Notes under the pieces: generated by a model
What the model was told of the DNA's origin: nothing
What the model saw: only the letters and a program-made list of their open reading frames with translations
Database searches by the model: none
Program-made: the position numbers and the translations under genes
Origin: Pneumocystis sp. 'macacae'
Lineage: Eukaryota > Ascomycota > Pneumocystomycetes > Pneumocystales > Pneumocystaceae
DNA length: 64,000 nucleotides
NCBI GenBank assembly: GCA_018127085.1
Contig: CM030727.1
Location: 62,001 to 126,000 of the forward strand
Direction of reading: 5' to 3'
Part shown: in pieces, positions 21,645 to 34,062 of the stretch
Layout: each line of letters opens with the position of its first letter
Position numbering within the stretch: position 1 is the stretch's first letter

Positions 21645-23875
21645 AAGGGAAGCAGAAAAACAGCTTACAAAAAACGACGTAATTTTTTCAGGGAATTCTG
21701 AGCAGGATATAGTAGATTATGCGAAACAGGCACCCAAAGAAGTACTTTTACAAAGAAAGTATGAATCTTTTATTTGTAAAACAAGAGCATAAAAATAGCA
21801 TTATTTCTAAGACAAAAGTTTTTAGAATCTTTAAAAGAACAATATAAGTTGAAAAAGAAAAGTCTTTAGATATATATCCTTAAAAATTTTTGACAATATA
21901 AAATAAATATAAAAATAACATTTTATGAGCAAAAGTGCTTTTGAACTACTTGTATTATTATGAATAAGTTTCTAATTTCTTTTTAAGGATTGCGGTTCCA
22001 CAGTCTCGGAAAAAGCGGTGTGCACAGCTGTCATCAACATATTCAAATCCATTTGCTAATCTATCTGAATCAAACAGAACTCAAGCGTCTACTTTTTCAA
22101 TTCAACCGCCTGTATCTGCTTTTTCGTTTCCTGATCCATTAAAACAAGGAAAAAAAGAAGATACATCTTTCAAACCATTAAATCCAGTACATTCAAGTCC
22201 ACCATTATTTAACGAAAAGACAAAAAATGATTATGAATTGTTTTTGCACCAGAGATCTGTAAATTACTTCTTTCAAAAAGCAGTCAATGTGTCTATCAGC
22301 AAAGATCCGTTTGGTGATCTTACTAAAATTTGTTATGAATACATTAACTATCGAGAAAAAATTGATAAGTCAAATGAATTAAATAGTTGCAAATATCCTG
22401 AAGATAACCAATCTATACTTATGCAAGAAGAGCCATCTAAAAATAGTTCTTCGAAACAATCTTGTGAATTTATATCGAAAACGAATAATTCAATTAATAC
22501 TTCAGTTTTGGCGCATTCTAATAATACTCCTGATTATAAGAATGAAATGGTTAAAAATCGTTCATTTTCATTTGTAGAAAAACACACAGAAGAAAATGAA
22601 AAAAACATAGAAGAAGTAAAAGATAATTCTCATTTAAATAAATCTTCATTTTCTGATTTTATCACATCTACAAAAAAAAATAATGAAAATATATTATCAG
22701 CATTTGAGACGCAAACAGCTAATGATAAAAGTATCTTTCAAACGAGTTTTACTTTTGAAAATACAAACAACTTTTCTAAAGCTCCTATAGAAAAAAAGAT
22801 ACAAGATCAATCAAATACTAAAGATTCATCAAATACTGAAACAAAGACTATATCTGCCTCGCTTACTACAAATACGCCAGGCTTTTCTGCTTTTTCTAAT
22901 ATTTCTGAATCAAAAAGTCCCATAGTCAATGAAAATATTGACTTAAATCCGATAAATTTTTCTTTTATAACTGAAACAAATAAAACAGAACAAATTCCTT
23001 TTTCATTTGAAGTCAAATCAAATGAAGTAATCGATAAACCAACCATTAATGTAGATAACAGCAAAAATTTATTTAGTTTTACTTCAGCCCCGAAAATAGA
23101 AACAAATACTTCAGGTAATACGAATTCTACACCTATTTTCAGTTTTGGATCAACTACGAAGAATACTAGTTCATCTAATTTTTCATGGACACCAGATAAA
23201 GGAATTAAATTTGCAGCATCTCCATCTAAAAATGTAAGCAATACTATGGATAAACCGCCAATTTTTCAATTTATGAATCCTTTATCAACTAGAAATCTTA
23301 ATAATGAAGATATATCTCAGCATAAATCTAATGAAAGTATTGGATTTGAATTTGGAAGTAAGACGAATACAGGTTTTTCTTTTGGACAGTCATCAACTAT
23401 CAATTCAGCATTTGCTGATTTTCAGCAAAAAAATACTTCTGCTTCTGAAACAGTTGATGACAATATGTTTCCTCAAGAACCACGAACAAATGATCATTTG
23501 ATCGCAGGCAAAGGAGAAGGAGAAGAAAATGAAGATGTTATATTTACGGCAAAAGCGAAGATATACAAATATATAATAAAAGAAAATAGATTTTCAGACC
23601 TTGGAATAGGCATATTAAAGCTTAATGTAGATAAAGATACATTAAGGGCACGAGTTTTAGCACGTCTAGAAGGAAGCGGGAAAGTTATTCTTAATGTTGG
23701 TTTACAAAAGGATTTCCAATATTTAACTACAGGTAAAAAGAGTGTTAAAATTCCAGCTATACCGAAAGAAGGAATGGGTATTGATACATATTTGGTTCGC
23801 GTGCGAGATGAAGAAACATCAAAAGAGCTTGCGGATTTACTTGAGTCGAAAAAATTAGCAAAACAAACAAATTAA
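21637..23875 (+). CDS. Nup50/Nup2-like FG nucleoporin with RanBP1 domain
   Basis: This is a nuclear pore basket protein that helps release import cargo from importin-alpha. The start MSKREAEKQLTKNDVIFSG resembles the Nup50/Nup61 importin-binding N-terminus. After a 229-nt intron (21759-21987), a Ser/Asn-rich middle carries scattered FSF, FSFG and FGS motifs (for example FSFGSTTKN, GFSFGQSS). The C-terminal 130 residues form a Ran-binding domain: EDVIFTAKAKIYKYIIKENR, LGIGILKLNVDK, VLARLEGSGKVILNVGLQKD. The intron is far longer than the 40-50 nt norm here. In a name, this is Nup2 of budding yeast or Nup61 of fission yeast. Confidence 0.87.
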
Positions 23876-24320
23876 TTAAAATATAACTTTAATATAAACT
23901 CAGTACAACCTCATCATATATATTATATATGAATAAATATTTATTTACTTCTAAATCGACCATATAAAAGTTCTTAATCTTCTTAAAAAGCTATTTTTAG
24001 CTTACTAATATATATGGATATTTTATGAAATATAAATTTGGATGTAAAATTTTTATATTTTGAGAAATTTTAATATGAATTAAAAACTTTCAAAATAAAA
24101 AGGATTCATATTTCAACTCCTTTAACTATATCTTAACAAGTATTAAATATGATGCTTAAGGTTTTTATAATGATTTTTAAATGCTGTAATTTTTATCATT
24201 TTTATTTATAATTAAAGGCAATGTTTTCAAATTATTTTAGTTTTATTATTAATATTTAATAGATTAAAAATAAATTGAAATTACTATATTATGGTTTTAT
24301 TATAAAAATAAAATTGATAA
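23876..24320. other. Convergent spacer nucleoporin/APN1
   Basis: AT-rich; I see nothing in it. Confidence 0.5.
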
Positions 24321-25807
24321 TTATTTTTTTACTTTCTTAGATTCTCGTGGTTTTTTATTTGTTTTTAATTTATCTGAATTTTGTTCAGTTTTCCCTAAAT
24401 CATTTAATTCTTTCAGCTTTATAGAAAATTCAGCATCATTTGATTTTTTCCCATAAAGCCATCTTAAAAGTTTAATTTCATCTTGCCATATTTTTGGGTT
24501 ATCATTCGAAGGTGTTTCTAGTATAAGAGGAATACCGTGCATCCTTTTATCATTTATAAGAACTCTAAAAGCTTCAAGTCCTATGTGCCCGCGTCTTGAA
24601 TCAATTAATAAATATTTTCTAGATTTTTTATAACTTACCCTATATTAGCATGAAGATCTCTTCTAGACCCAAGAGGAGCTTTTGAATCATTCAAATGAAC
24701 ACCAGCAAGATATTTGAGCCCAATTATATTTTCAAATTTGTCCATAACATTACAGTATGATTCTTTAGTTCTTATATCATATCCTGAAGCAAAAAGATGA
24801 CATGTATCAAGACAAAAACCAATTCTGGACTTATCTGTTAATATTTTAAAATAATACTATGATACTTGCAGTAGAATTACCTTCAACTTTATCCAAAATG
24901 GTAGCCAATTCTTCAAAACTATTCCCAAGGGTATTTCCTTGACCTGCCTAATATTATTTAAAACAAATAATACAACTAAGATTTAATACCATGTTCTCGA
25001 TAACAAGCATAACATCACTAACCTCTTTATGCGCCTTATTTATGCAATCTGTTAAGTGCTTTATTCCATCTGCTCTTAAAGAATTTCCACATGATCCAGG
25101 ACTAAAGATAATTTAACTAATATGTATAAATTAAGAAAAAATTACTGAAAATTAAATTTCCCTATCCCTAGTATCTGACAACGCTTTACATCGTCTATAA
25201 AGTTCACATAAGCCTTATTTCTCTTCTCTTCATCAGAATTTGCAAGATTTACAAGATATGATCCATGAGGAAGGACATGTCTATCACAACATAAAATTCT
25301 TAATATAAAAATAGATACCTTATACCTCTTCAAATCATATCCATATTCTTTACAAATCTTTTTAAAGTGATTAACGTCCTGTGCTTTTAATTCTGAAGCT
25401 ACCCATTTTCTTTGAGATTTTAAAAACATAGCAAATGCATTTCCACTTTTATTCTTAATCAATATTTTATAAAAATAGTTGTAAAAATACCCTATACTAG
25501 AACTATTAAGTGCTGCATTGTGTATGCCTTTTGCAGCAGAAACATGTGCGCCAATAAAGATTCTAAAATCCTGGGTTTTCGATTGCAAATTCATTAATTT
25601 ATTTGATGCAAAAGAATTTTCTAAAAGTGCAGGATCGTCACTTGAAAATTCACATTCATCTAATGCATCAACCTTTCTTTTTTCAGGTAAATTTGTACTT
25701 TCATTTTTTTCTAATTTCTTATACAAAATTACTATTATTTTCAAAAAAAACGTACAAAAATTCACTTTAAAAACATCAAAATCCGGTTTTCTAGAAACAT
25801 CTGTCAT
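24321..25807 (-). CDS. APN1: AP endonuclease, endonuclease IV family
   Basis: This base-excision-repair enzyme cuts the backbone 5' of abasic sites and uses three zinc ions. The TIM-barrel blocks are [128 protein letters not shown]. These hold the metal ligands His, Glu, Asp, His and Glu of the family. The C-terminus is Lys-rich (PRESKKVKK), as in yeast Apn1, where it directs the enzyme to the nucleus. Around seven short introns are needed. It is divergent from SLD5 with only 122 bp between the starts. Confidence 0.94.
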
Positions 25808-25929
25808 TAACTTGTATTTACTAGATAACCCTATATATTTTATCTCTTTTTATACGTTTGTAGTTCCTTTTACCGTCAAAATTTATCTAATTGATATTAA
25901 AAATGTCGAGACGTCACATTAAATAGACG

Positions 25930-26800
25930 ATGGATCTTGATATAGACGCATTACTTGAGTTAGAACCGGTGTTTAATAGAGAAGGTGAAGGAAAAAAAGA
26001 CGTATCAGAACTTATGAAAAGCTGGATTTCAGAAAGAATAGCACCTGAACTTTTACCATTTCAAACAGTACTTTTAAAAAAAATGATGGAACGAATTCGA
26101 CGACAGATAAGCATTCCTTCAAATAATAAAAACCTTTCTAAAAGGATATAGACTGAAATGATTGAGTTGGAAATTGGAAAAGATGTAAAAACTAATTTTC
26201 GAATGGTTTTGGCTCAAATGGAAATTGAAAGAATCAAATATATGATTCGTTCATATTTACAAACAAGAATTTACAAGGTATAATTGAAAAGTAAAGATTT
26301 AATTGCTTTGGATACATATTTTTTATCGATGATTGTATTTATTTTGGCAGATAGATAAGTATGCGTTATATATTTTACAAAAACCCGAGTTACTGGCATG
26401 TCTTTCTTCTTTAGAAAAGGAATATTTGAAAAAGTATATTGTTTATGAGTCGAAATAAACACTTCTTATGTATTTCAATAGACATCATGAAATCCTTACA
26501 GATTATTATGCATCAGTCGTTTTAAAACATCTTCCGGAAAAATTACGAAGACTAGATGACACTCAAGGAGGAATATCTATGAGTATTCTTAGAGTATTTC
26601 TGATAATGAATAAATTAATAGATACAGTTGAAAAACCAGATATGAATGCTGCTGTATTTTGTAAAGTAATCAATAATATTGAACATGATATTCCTGTCAA
26701 TAAAAACGAAAGTATTACACTTGATAAAGGCAACATTTATCTTCTCAAGTATAAATTAATACGATCATTTATATTTTCAGGAGACGTTGAGTTAATATAA
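25930..26800 (+). CDS. SLD5: GINS complex subunit Sld5, with an in-frame TAG that must be spliced
   Basis: Sld5 is one of four GINS subunits of the CMG replicative helicase. It reads MDLDIDALLELEP, ISERIAPELLPF, KKMMERIRRQ, then TEMIELEIGKDVKTNFRMVL, AQMEIERIKYMIRSYLQTRI, YKIDKYALYILQK, DYYASVVLKHLPEKLRRLDD, ending DKGNIYLLKYKLIRSFIFSG. The frame carries a TAG at 26149-26151. Removing 26107-26151 (45 nt, starting ATAAGC, ending TATAG) restores the spacing seen in human GINS4, but the donor begins AT rather than GT. The nearest GT (26068) would delete a conserved helix. Two more introns (about 26277-26346 and 26427-26474) are canonical. Confidence 0.88.
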
Positions 26801-27582
26801 GGCAACAATGAATTTTATAAAATTTAAATATCAATACTAATTAACACTGATCTTTTAAAATTTGATAATTATCTTTTGAAGTTTTGTTTTTTTTTTTATA
26901 TAATATAAATAAACAAGTAACTTTCTAGACAAAAATGCTATAAAGTTTTGCTAATTATTGGAATCAGTTAGATGATTTATCATCAATTAGACAAAATTTA
27001 AATAATATACATGTTGTTCATTATAGTATTTCAAAAGAAGACATATATGGAATGAATTTTCTTTATAAAAATATTAATTTATTTATGGCTTAATATTAAT
27101 AATAACATTTAAATTGTACTATCGACATCTTTTTGATTTTACATAATATTGTTATATAATAATACATTTAATAAGAATTATAAAAAAATGGAAACTTAAA
27201 TAATTTTAATAAAATACAAACATTATATCATTTTATTCACTTATAATGTTTAAGTTTTTAAAATATAAATATAAATTATTTATTCAGTTATTTTTATTCA
27301 ACGTATTTACAATCATTTATATCTTTTATAGGTACATGGTTTCTAATTATTTTTTTAATTAAATTATTTTTATAGAAGAAATTTTTATGCATTATTTTTA
27401 TATAAAAACAACTTTGCTCATTCCCCATATCTATCTTTAAACCCCGTTACTTTACGAGGGTATGTAAGACTACAAATTTAAAAAAAATAAGATTGCAGAA
27501 TAACTGGTAATGAACAATTCAATCACCTTATGATTAAGCAAATCATTTATTTAATATAGCTATGGATATATAAAAGGACCAA
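26801..27582. other. Spacer between SLD5 and JHD1
   Basis: AT-rich, apart from a coding-like stretch at 26944-27093 listed separately. No other feature is seen. Confidence 0.45.
26944..27093 (+). CDS. Possible small exon or gene of unknown identity
   Basis: An open stretch reads SFANYWNQLDDLSSIRQNLN, then IHVVHYSISKEDIYGMNF and ends NINLFMA before TAA. Its amino acid mix (W, Y, Q, D, balanced charges) is unlike the chance AT-rich translations around it. There is no ATG in frame; ATG CTA TAA lies just upstream, and CTATAAAG could be an intron acceptor. I do not recognise the family. Confidence 0.3.
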   Translation, partial: SFANYWNQLDDLSSIRQNLNNIHVVHYSISKEDIYGMNFLYKNINLFMA

Positions 27583-29826
27583 ATGAAAATATCTCAACAG
27601 AGTTTATCTAGGAAATGGGACCACTGTGAACTGTGTACACCTGAAACTGCACCAAAAGATAATGAAATTTTCTGGATTCAATGTAAACCTTGTCGGAAAT
27701 GGTATCATGTCAAATGTGTAGATGGACTTTATTCAGTTGATATGATTGAAGATTATCATTGTCATATATGTGAGCCAATTTATGGATTATCAACATGTAA
27801 TATTATTGATTGATAATTTAGGACCTATTCTAATCTGAAATAGATCGTCCTCAACGCAGGAAATCTTCAAGACCTCACTCTTTTGTAGATTATGTTTCAT
27901 TAGATCAAGGTAATGCTGCTTTAGCTAATCAACATGTCTATACAGCAATGATTGAAAATAAAGCATTTACTAAAAATACGTTTAAGAAAATAAGGGGTAT
28001 CGAGTTAACGAAAGAATGGGCAGAAAAAGAAGGTTTTGATGAGCCTGTCTTAATCCCAGCGGGATGGGATTACGAAGGATTAGAAATGAAGATTCCAAAA
28101 GATTTAACTGTTCGAAAAGTTTTGGAGATGCTAGGACCTCATGAAAAAATAGAAGTGATTGGTTATTTGAAATTTCTTTTATAAAATAAATTAACGATTA
28201 TAGATGTACCTCTACAGAAAGAGGTTTCTGGTTGGTCATTAGGTGAATGGGTAGAATATTATGAAAAACCTGCCGAAGAACGAGATAGAGTAAGAAATGT
28301 AATAAGTTTGGAAATTAGTTTATCAGAGTTGGCGAAACATATTGTCCGACCAAAATTCGTTAGGTATTTAGCTATTTACTTACAGAAATACTAAAATATA
28401 CTTATATATTACCTAGAGATCTTGATTTTGCAGATTGTATATGGCCTAAAGATTTGAGAGATTCAGGACAATTCCCAAAAGTACAGTTATATTGGTTTAT
28501 ACATTTAATTTGAATAAAATTAGATATTAACATTTGTAGTCTTATGTCAGTTAAAAATTCTTTCACAGATTTTCATATTGATTTTGGTGGAACTTCAGTA
28601 TTTTATCATGTTATTAAAGGGTCTAAAACATTTCTTTTTATCCCTCCAACTCAGACAAATCTTAAAAAATATGAAAATTGGTGCCTTAGTCCTGATCAAA
28701 GTAAAATATTTCTTGGTGATCAAGTAAAAGAATGTATAAGAGTTGATTTAAATGAAGGAGATACAATGTAATTCTTTGTATTTATAAAAAAATTAATATA
28801 TTTAGGTTAATTCCATCTGGATGGATTCACGCAGTTCATACGCCATCAGATTCACTTGTTTTAGGGGGGAATTTTTTAACTCACCTTCATATGGAAATGC
28901 AATTATTAGTAGCAGATATCGAACGGCGCACTAAAGTACCAGAAAAATTTAAATATCCATTTTTTGAAAAACTTCTTTGGTTTTCTGTATTCTATTATTT
29001 GTCTCTACCTTTAGAAAACGTTGAAAATTTTGAACATTACCTATCTCATAAAAAATTCTCGAACTCAAAAATTGAATCAAAAAGCAGAAGTATTCATAAA
29101 AAGGAAATAGCAGGTTGTGAAGCATTAGCTAAATATTTATTTACACATGCACAAATGGCAAAAGGATTAGCCCCTATCACTGCGAATGGCGAAAAATTGA
29201 CTATACCTACACAAAAACAACTCCGTGCTATGAAATTAGAATTACCTTATCAATATTTTTCCGGTGATTTTGTAGAGTTAGCAAAAGCATTTGGAAGATG
29301 GACATATTATAGAAAAGGTTTGAATTTAGAGGAATATCCTAAGTGGTGTTCATCTGAGTCACTTGAATCTTATAGTTCAGAACTTAGTAACATTTTTTTA
29401 CAGAAAAGAGAAAATAAAGAATCTAAGAAAAAAAAGAATTTCTTTCACCAGCCTAAAATTGCTTTAAATACTCTTAATATTAAACAAAAAAATAGATTGA
29501 AACATAAAAGAACTACGCAAATTTCTTCAAAAATGGTTAATTTTTCTTTAAGTTCAAAATTCAAATACTCTGCAAAACATCAAGATATTCAAAATACTAT
29601 TAGAATTAAAGATACCCCTATATCTGTCCCATTTTTATCTAATTCTGACGTTGATAATAGAGATACTATTATACAATCAGAGTTATCATATAATATTTTT
29701 TCAGATAATACTGTAGATAATGCTACTAAACAAGCAATAAAAGCAGCTATGTTTGGATTGAGATATATTAAGACAAAGAAATATCCTGTTTCAAAGATAT
29801 CATCTTTAAACTTACGCAAAAAATAA
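27583..29826 (+). CDS. JHD1: PHD-JmjC histone demethylase, JHD1/KDM2 type
   Basis: This is a JmjC Fe(II)/2-oxoglutarate dioxygenase expected to remove methyl groups from histone H3K36. An N-terminal PHD finger is visible (CELCTPE...[16 protein letters not shown]...YHCHIC). Linker blocks are [54 protein letters not shown]. The JmjC core reads [20 protein letters not shown], with the iron ligands HxD, then [11 protein letters not shown] and GWIHAVHTP, with the distal His. The C-terminal half has a helical region and a basic tail. Introns are short; one falls inside the C of YCLM and one inside the DTM/LIPSG junction. The domain order matches yeast Jhd1. Confidence 0.93.
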
Positions 29827-30190
29827 TGCATATATATATTTTTCATAAATATAAGTTTAATTTTTAAAATATATAATAAAACTTGAAACAGTATATTATA
29901 AATAAAATAAATAATTCCTTATAAAATATATTATTTAAAAGCGTTTGTATCGAGATCGTATAAAATATTTAGTATATTTAATCTTGATCTTAAATTATAA
30001 ATAACTAAATTCATTAAAGGAACAAATTTCTACTAATTTACATTGTCCAATATCAAAAAACAGACCAATAAATGCCTGTATAAATATAAATTATAACAAA
30101 ACAAATTAATTCAAACTACTTTGAATATATCCAAACATAACATTTAATCAAAATAATTAACTCACATTTATCAGATATCCCCATGGCCTA
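29827..30190. other. Convergent spacer
   Basis: AT-rich; nothing is recognised. Confidence 0.5.
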
Positions 30191-30985
30191 CTAATTTTTG
30201 AGAGTTACTATTATAGAAACACTAACAATAACACCAATAAAACTTGATACACCAACGATCACTCCAAAAATACTGGCAATAAACTTATATCTCTTGATAT
30301 CTTGTTCCATTGTGAATGGTGTATAAGGAAGATATAGATCCAAACAATGGAATCCATAAAGAATCCACAAAGGTGGAAATATTAGACCAATAAATAGTAT
30401 AACATAATGTGTATAATAAAGTTCTCTTAAAGGAAAAGACAATGAAATAGTTGACGATGATGTAAGATATTTATCTGGAGATAAATGCGGTATTTCGTAC
30501 TGAGGAATGGTAAATGGTTTTCGAATGGCCTCTGTAAAAGGACTTAAACTTGAAGTATCAGATTTCAAATCTCCAGTCTGAATTGGAGTTGTCAATGATC
30601 CTAAACCTGATCTTCTAGGAAACGAAAAATTCGCAGTTATCCTTCCAGAATTTGGGTTTGATGAAAATGTATTTTCTATAGTTGATGGTTTTTGTGTACT
30701 ATGTATTTCTGGCGGAAAAAGGAAATATGTATGACGACTTTCTTTAGAACATTTACTACCGGATTCAGAACTAAATTTGGATTCTGGTCCCTTTTCTAGG
30801 TCAAGCTTTTTCATGTTAGAAGGCTCTGTTGTATTATATGCATTACGCCATAAAAAAGGCTGTGAAAGTTTAACAACAGGAACCCATATTTTTTCTGACG
30901 GTTTGTCCGGATTTTCACGTAAATGATAATGCTCGACTTGTATATTTTGCTCTGATACCGGTGCAGGTAAAACTGTTGCAGACAT
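30191..30985 (-). CDS. Unknown two-pass membrane protein
   Basis: A single-exon ORF of 264 codons starts MSATVLPAPVSEQN. About 190 residues are Ser/Pro-rich and hydrophilic, followed by two transmembrane segments: YVILFIGLIFPPLWILYGF and IFGVIVGVSSFIGVIVSVSI. The PPLW motif after a Tyr-rich stretch occurs in several uncharacterised fungal membrane proteins. The long N-terminal part is probably cytosolic. I do not assign a function. Confidence 0.7.
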   Translation of the reverse strand: MSATVLPAPVSEQNIQVEHYHLRENPDKPSEKIWVPVVKLSQPFLWRNAYNTTEPSNMKKLDLEKGPESKFSSESGSKCSKESRHTYFLFPPEIHSTQKPSTIENTFSSNPNSGRITANFSFPRRSGLGSLTTPIQTGDLKSDTSSLSPFTEAIRKPFTIPQYEIPHLSPDKYLTSSSTISLSFPLRELYYTHYVILFIGLIFPPLWILYGFHCLDLYLPYTPFTMEQDIKRYKFIASIFGVIVGVSSFIGVIVSVSIIVTLKN

Positions 30986-31410
30986 TCTCAAATAACTTTT
31001 ATTTTGTAAGATGTTTTACAAGTTCTTTTTTAAGAATATTTCAATTATAAATATGACTTGATATCGAAAAGAGTCATTTACTTGTCACAAATGCACTTAC
31101 ATTCCCTTTTGAAAATAGTTCTTTTTTGCATTTTCATTAAAAAAAATTTTGTTTTTATAAGACCGAAGATTATCTCAAAATCAAAATATCAACATAGTTG
31201 CCATAACAACTGATAAGCTATGAATCAAATTAGAAATAATCTGAGAATTTTTAAAAATACTAAATAAATATAATAAAATATTAGTTTCAATTGCAAAAAC
31301 TAAATATTTTAAACCACATGAAAAATAATGAAAATATCATAAATTTTGAAAATGAAGTTGAATAGTTATTCAAAATAAAACAATTTTTAGAAAATAGACT
31401 AAGAATACTT
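30986..31410. other. Spacer between two minus-strand genes
   Basis: AT-rich; it holds the upstream region of the two-TM protein gene. No other feature is seen. Confidence 0.5.
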
Positions 31411-33081
31411 CTAAAAAGACGATTCTTCAACGGAACTAGCGTCATTATTATAAAGTATAGTTTGAGTAGAGGGATCGGATTGAAAAGACAAATGCATTTT
31501 ATTGAGACTATACGAGTGATTTAAGGCGATTAATTTAGTCATTAAAGTCGAAACATTTTTTAACTCCTCTTCTAAAACTTCTTTTTGAATTTTTTTATTA
31601 CTGATTGTATCAATAAAATTAACAATTTTTTGTGATTCGTAATCAGTAATAAAAGCATTAAGTTTTCCTTCTTTAATCTTGCAAATAATCAGTAACAAGA
31701 TTCAATATCTATCCAAAACCAACCATTTTTGAAACAAACTCTTCTGTTAAATCATAGGAATCTTGAGATTCTAGAGAAATGCCATTCCAGGGACCAATTT
31801 TTCTATTAATATCAATAATAGAAATAGATGTATAGATTTTCCTGAGTCTATATATTTCATGATACGGAAGAAACTTTATTGCATATTTTATAAGCTCATT
31901 ATTTTTATCCTAAATTTTAGTTTATAATTATTAGATTTATCATATAACTACAAACCTCAATAAAAATATTCTTATATTTAAAATAAAGATTTTTTATTTC
32001 ATCATGATCTTGATATTCATAAACTTTAGCAAAAGTTTCATATGCTTTTCCAAAAATTTTATATGATTTTATACAAACAATATCAGTAATATGGGGAACT
32101 GGCTCCATCTGAATAGTTTTATAAGAACTAAAAAATATTTTTCAAAAGCTATATACCTTTCCATTCACAATAAGACTCAGTATAATGAATTTTTTATATG
32201 CATTAACTTGAATAGCCGATGTATTAAGAGTAGGTGCAGAAATAGTCTTTAATTAATTAAATCCAGAATCAGAATTAAACGATTAACAAACTATTCTAAG
32301 AAAATGCAATGCCCTATGAAAGATTTTTAATTTCACATATAAAATTGCCCCATAAAAATGATAGAGTAAATGATCAAGATATGTAATTCCATTCTAAAAT
32401 ATATAAAACATTTATTTAGTAAACAACAAATTACATTTTTATCAAAAAATTCTATATCTTGATCCAAAAGAAATTGCGCCTCTTCATAAGCTTTTGCAAT
32501 AAAACACTGTTTAACAAAAATAGCATGAAGAGGTGTCAATGTAAGTCCAAAATTATAATATCTTTTAAGAGTCGAACGCAAAATATCTACAGCTAGAAAA
32601 GACTAATTTGATATTGTTAATAAAAATGATATAAAAGATACAACATGCTTTGTTTACAATATTTGCATTATCACAAATCCAGAGTAAAAATTGTTTAACT
32701 GAAAATATTAGACAAAAAAAAAATAAAGAAATAGATACATTTTGTAGCTACAATTGAAGAAACAGTTTCCACATCAAAAATAGACAAGAATTTGACACAG
32801 TATTCCCATACTGAGTCAAATCCCATTGCTTCTCCTCTAGCAAACCTATTGAATAGATGAGAAATAATGTATATATATTATTAATAAAATGAATACAAGA
32901 TATAGAGATATCCAACACTATAAACTTTAGGATCAAGAACTTTTAATGGATCCTGATGTGTTGTTTTAGCCAAATGTTCATTAGGAAACTGTTCAAGATA
33001 TGGTATAAGGACATTTTGAATTGCAGTTTTATCAGCATAAATTCTAATCATTAAAATAAGATTATCATCCTGGATATCCAT
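31411..33081 (-). CDS. CSN3: COP9 signalosome subunit 3
   Basis: The product resembles CSN3, a PCI-domain subunit of the COP9 signalosome that removes Nedd8 from cullins. The order fits human CSN3: DPLKVLDPKVYSVGYLY, LTPLHAIFVKQCFIAKAYEE, AQFLLDQDIEFFDKN, GITYLDHLLYHFYGAILY, VNAYKKFIILSLIVNGKV, YETFAKVYEYQDHDEIKNLY, then the PCI part KYAIKFLPYHEIYRLRKIYT, and a terminal helix region ending DASSVEESSF. Similarity is moderate and the gene is split by about six introns, so exon ends are approximate. The first residues may lie in an unrecognised upstream exon. Confidence 0.72.
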
Positions 33082-34062
33082 TAAAATCGAGCAGATTTAA
33101 AGCATGAGTATTGGTAAAAATTCTGAGAATATATAAATTGATGCATACATCTTATTCCTCAACCCTTTGTCGAGAAAAAACGATAAAAAATCTTAATTAA
33201 AAAGCTTGAATTTATAAAGAAAAAAATTAAAATAATATTTAAATAAAATAGATCTTTTTTCTAAAAAAGAAAACTAATAAAATTCAGTTTAAAAAACTCT
33301 AAAAATATTTCATTAAGATTTTCAATAACAAAAATGTAAGTTTTTTATATTTTAAAACAAAAAATTGGATATCGTTTTGTAATTTTATGTATCGAATAAA
33401 TCAAAATAATTATAAATTTAAAATATATTTCTCCGTATATTTTATAATATTAATATTAAAAGTAAATTATTGTTTATATAAAATTGAAAAATATTATTTA
33501 AACTTTAAACTTTATATTAGTACTTTTTAAACAAACTTTTTAAGATAAATCAGATTATTTTTATTTATTATAATTTTATTTTTTCTTTAATTTTTTTTAA
33601 AATTTAGAATTTTATATAAAAACGATAAGAATTAAATACTTTTAAAATAATCAAAAATTATCTATTTAGAAATATATTATAATTATAATTATAAATACAC
33701 TATAAAAAATTATATATATTGCATTTTTCTGGATGAGAATACTACAAAAATTTATATTTTTGAAATTAAAAAATATTTTAAAGTATAATTCAAAATTAAA
33801 TATTTAAATAAAATTCAAACTAAAATATATAAAAATAAGATTTACATAATAATTTCCTTAAAATCAATTAAATATGCAAAGATTTAAGAAAAATAAAGAT
33901 AAATAAGGTCCATAAAAATTAATATTTATTTTGAAGTTACCGGAGTATGTTTATTTTTTGTCGACAATTTAAATTAATAAAAAACGAAAAGGATTATGAG
34001 ACTAAAATTGATAAAATAAAACGTGTTTTAAGACAAATTTAATTATTTTTTTTCAGCTTTAA
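33082..34062. other. Divergent CSN3/BUB1 spacer, about 1 kb
   Basis: Extremely AT-rich with many A/T homopolymers. TTTTTTTTCAG directly before the BUB1 ATG looks like an intron acceptor, so a 5' UTR intron is possible. I see no gene. Confidence 0.45.

Noticed and set aside
22807..23241. 144-codon minus-strand ORF inside the nucleoporin gene
   Set aside because: Antisense shadow of the FG-repeat region, with low-complexity composition.
26068..26151. An 84-nt canonical GT-AG intron in SLD5
   Set aside because: It keeps the frame but deletes VLLKKMMERIRRQ, which aligns with a conserved helix in other Sld5 proteins; the shorter AT-AG solution preserves spacing. Not excluded without RNA data.
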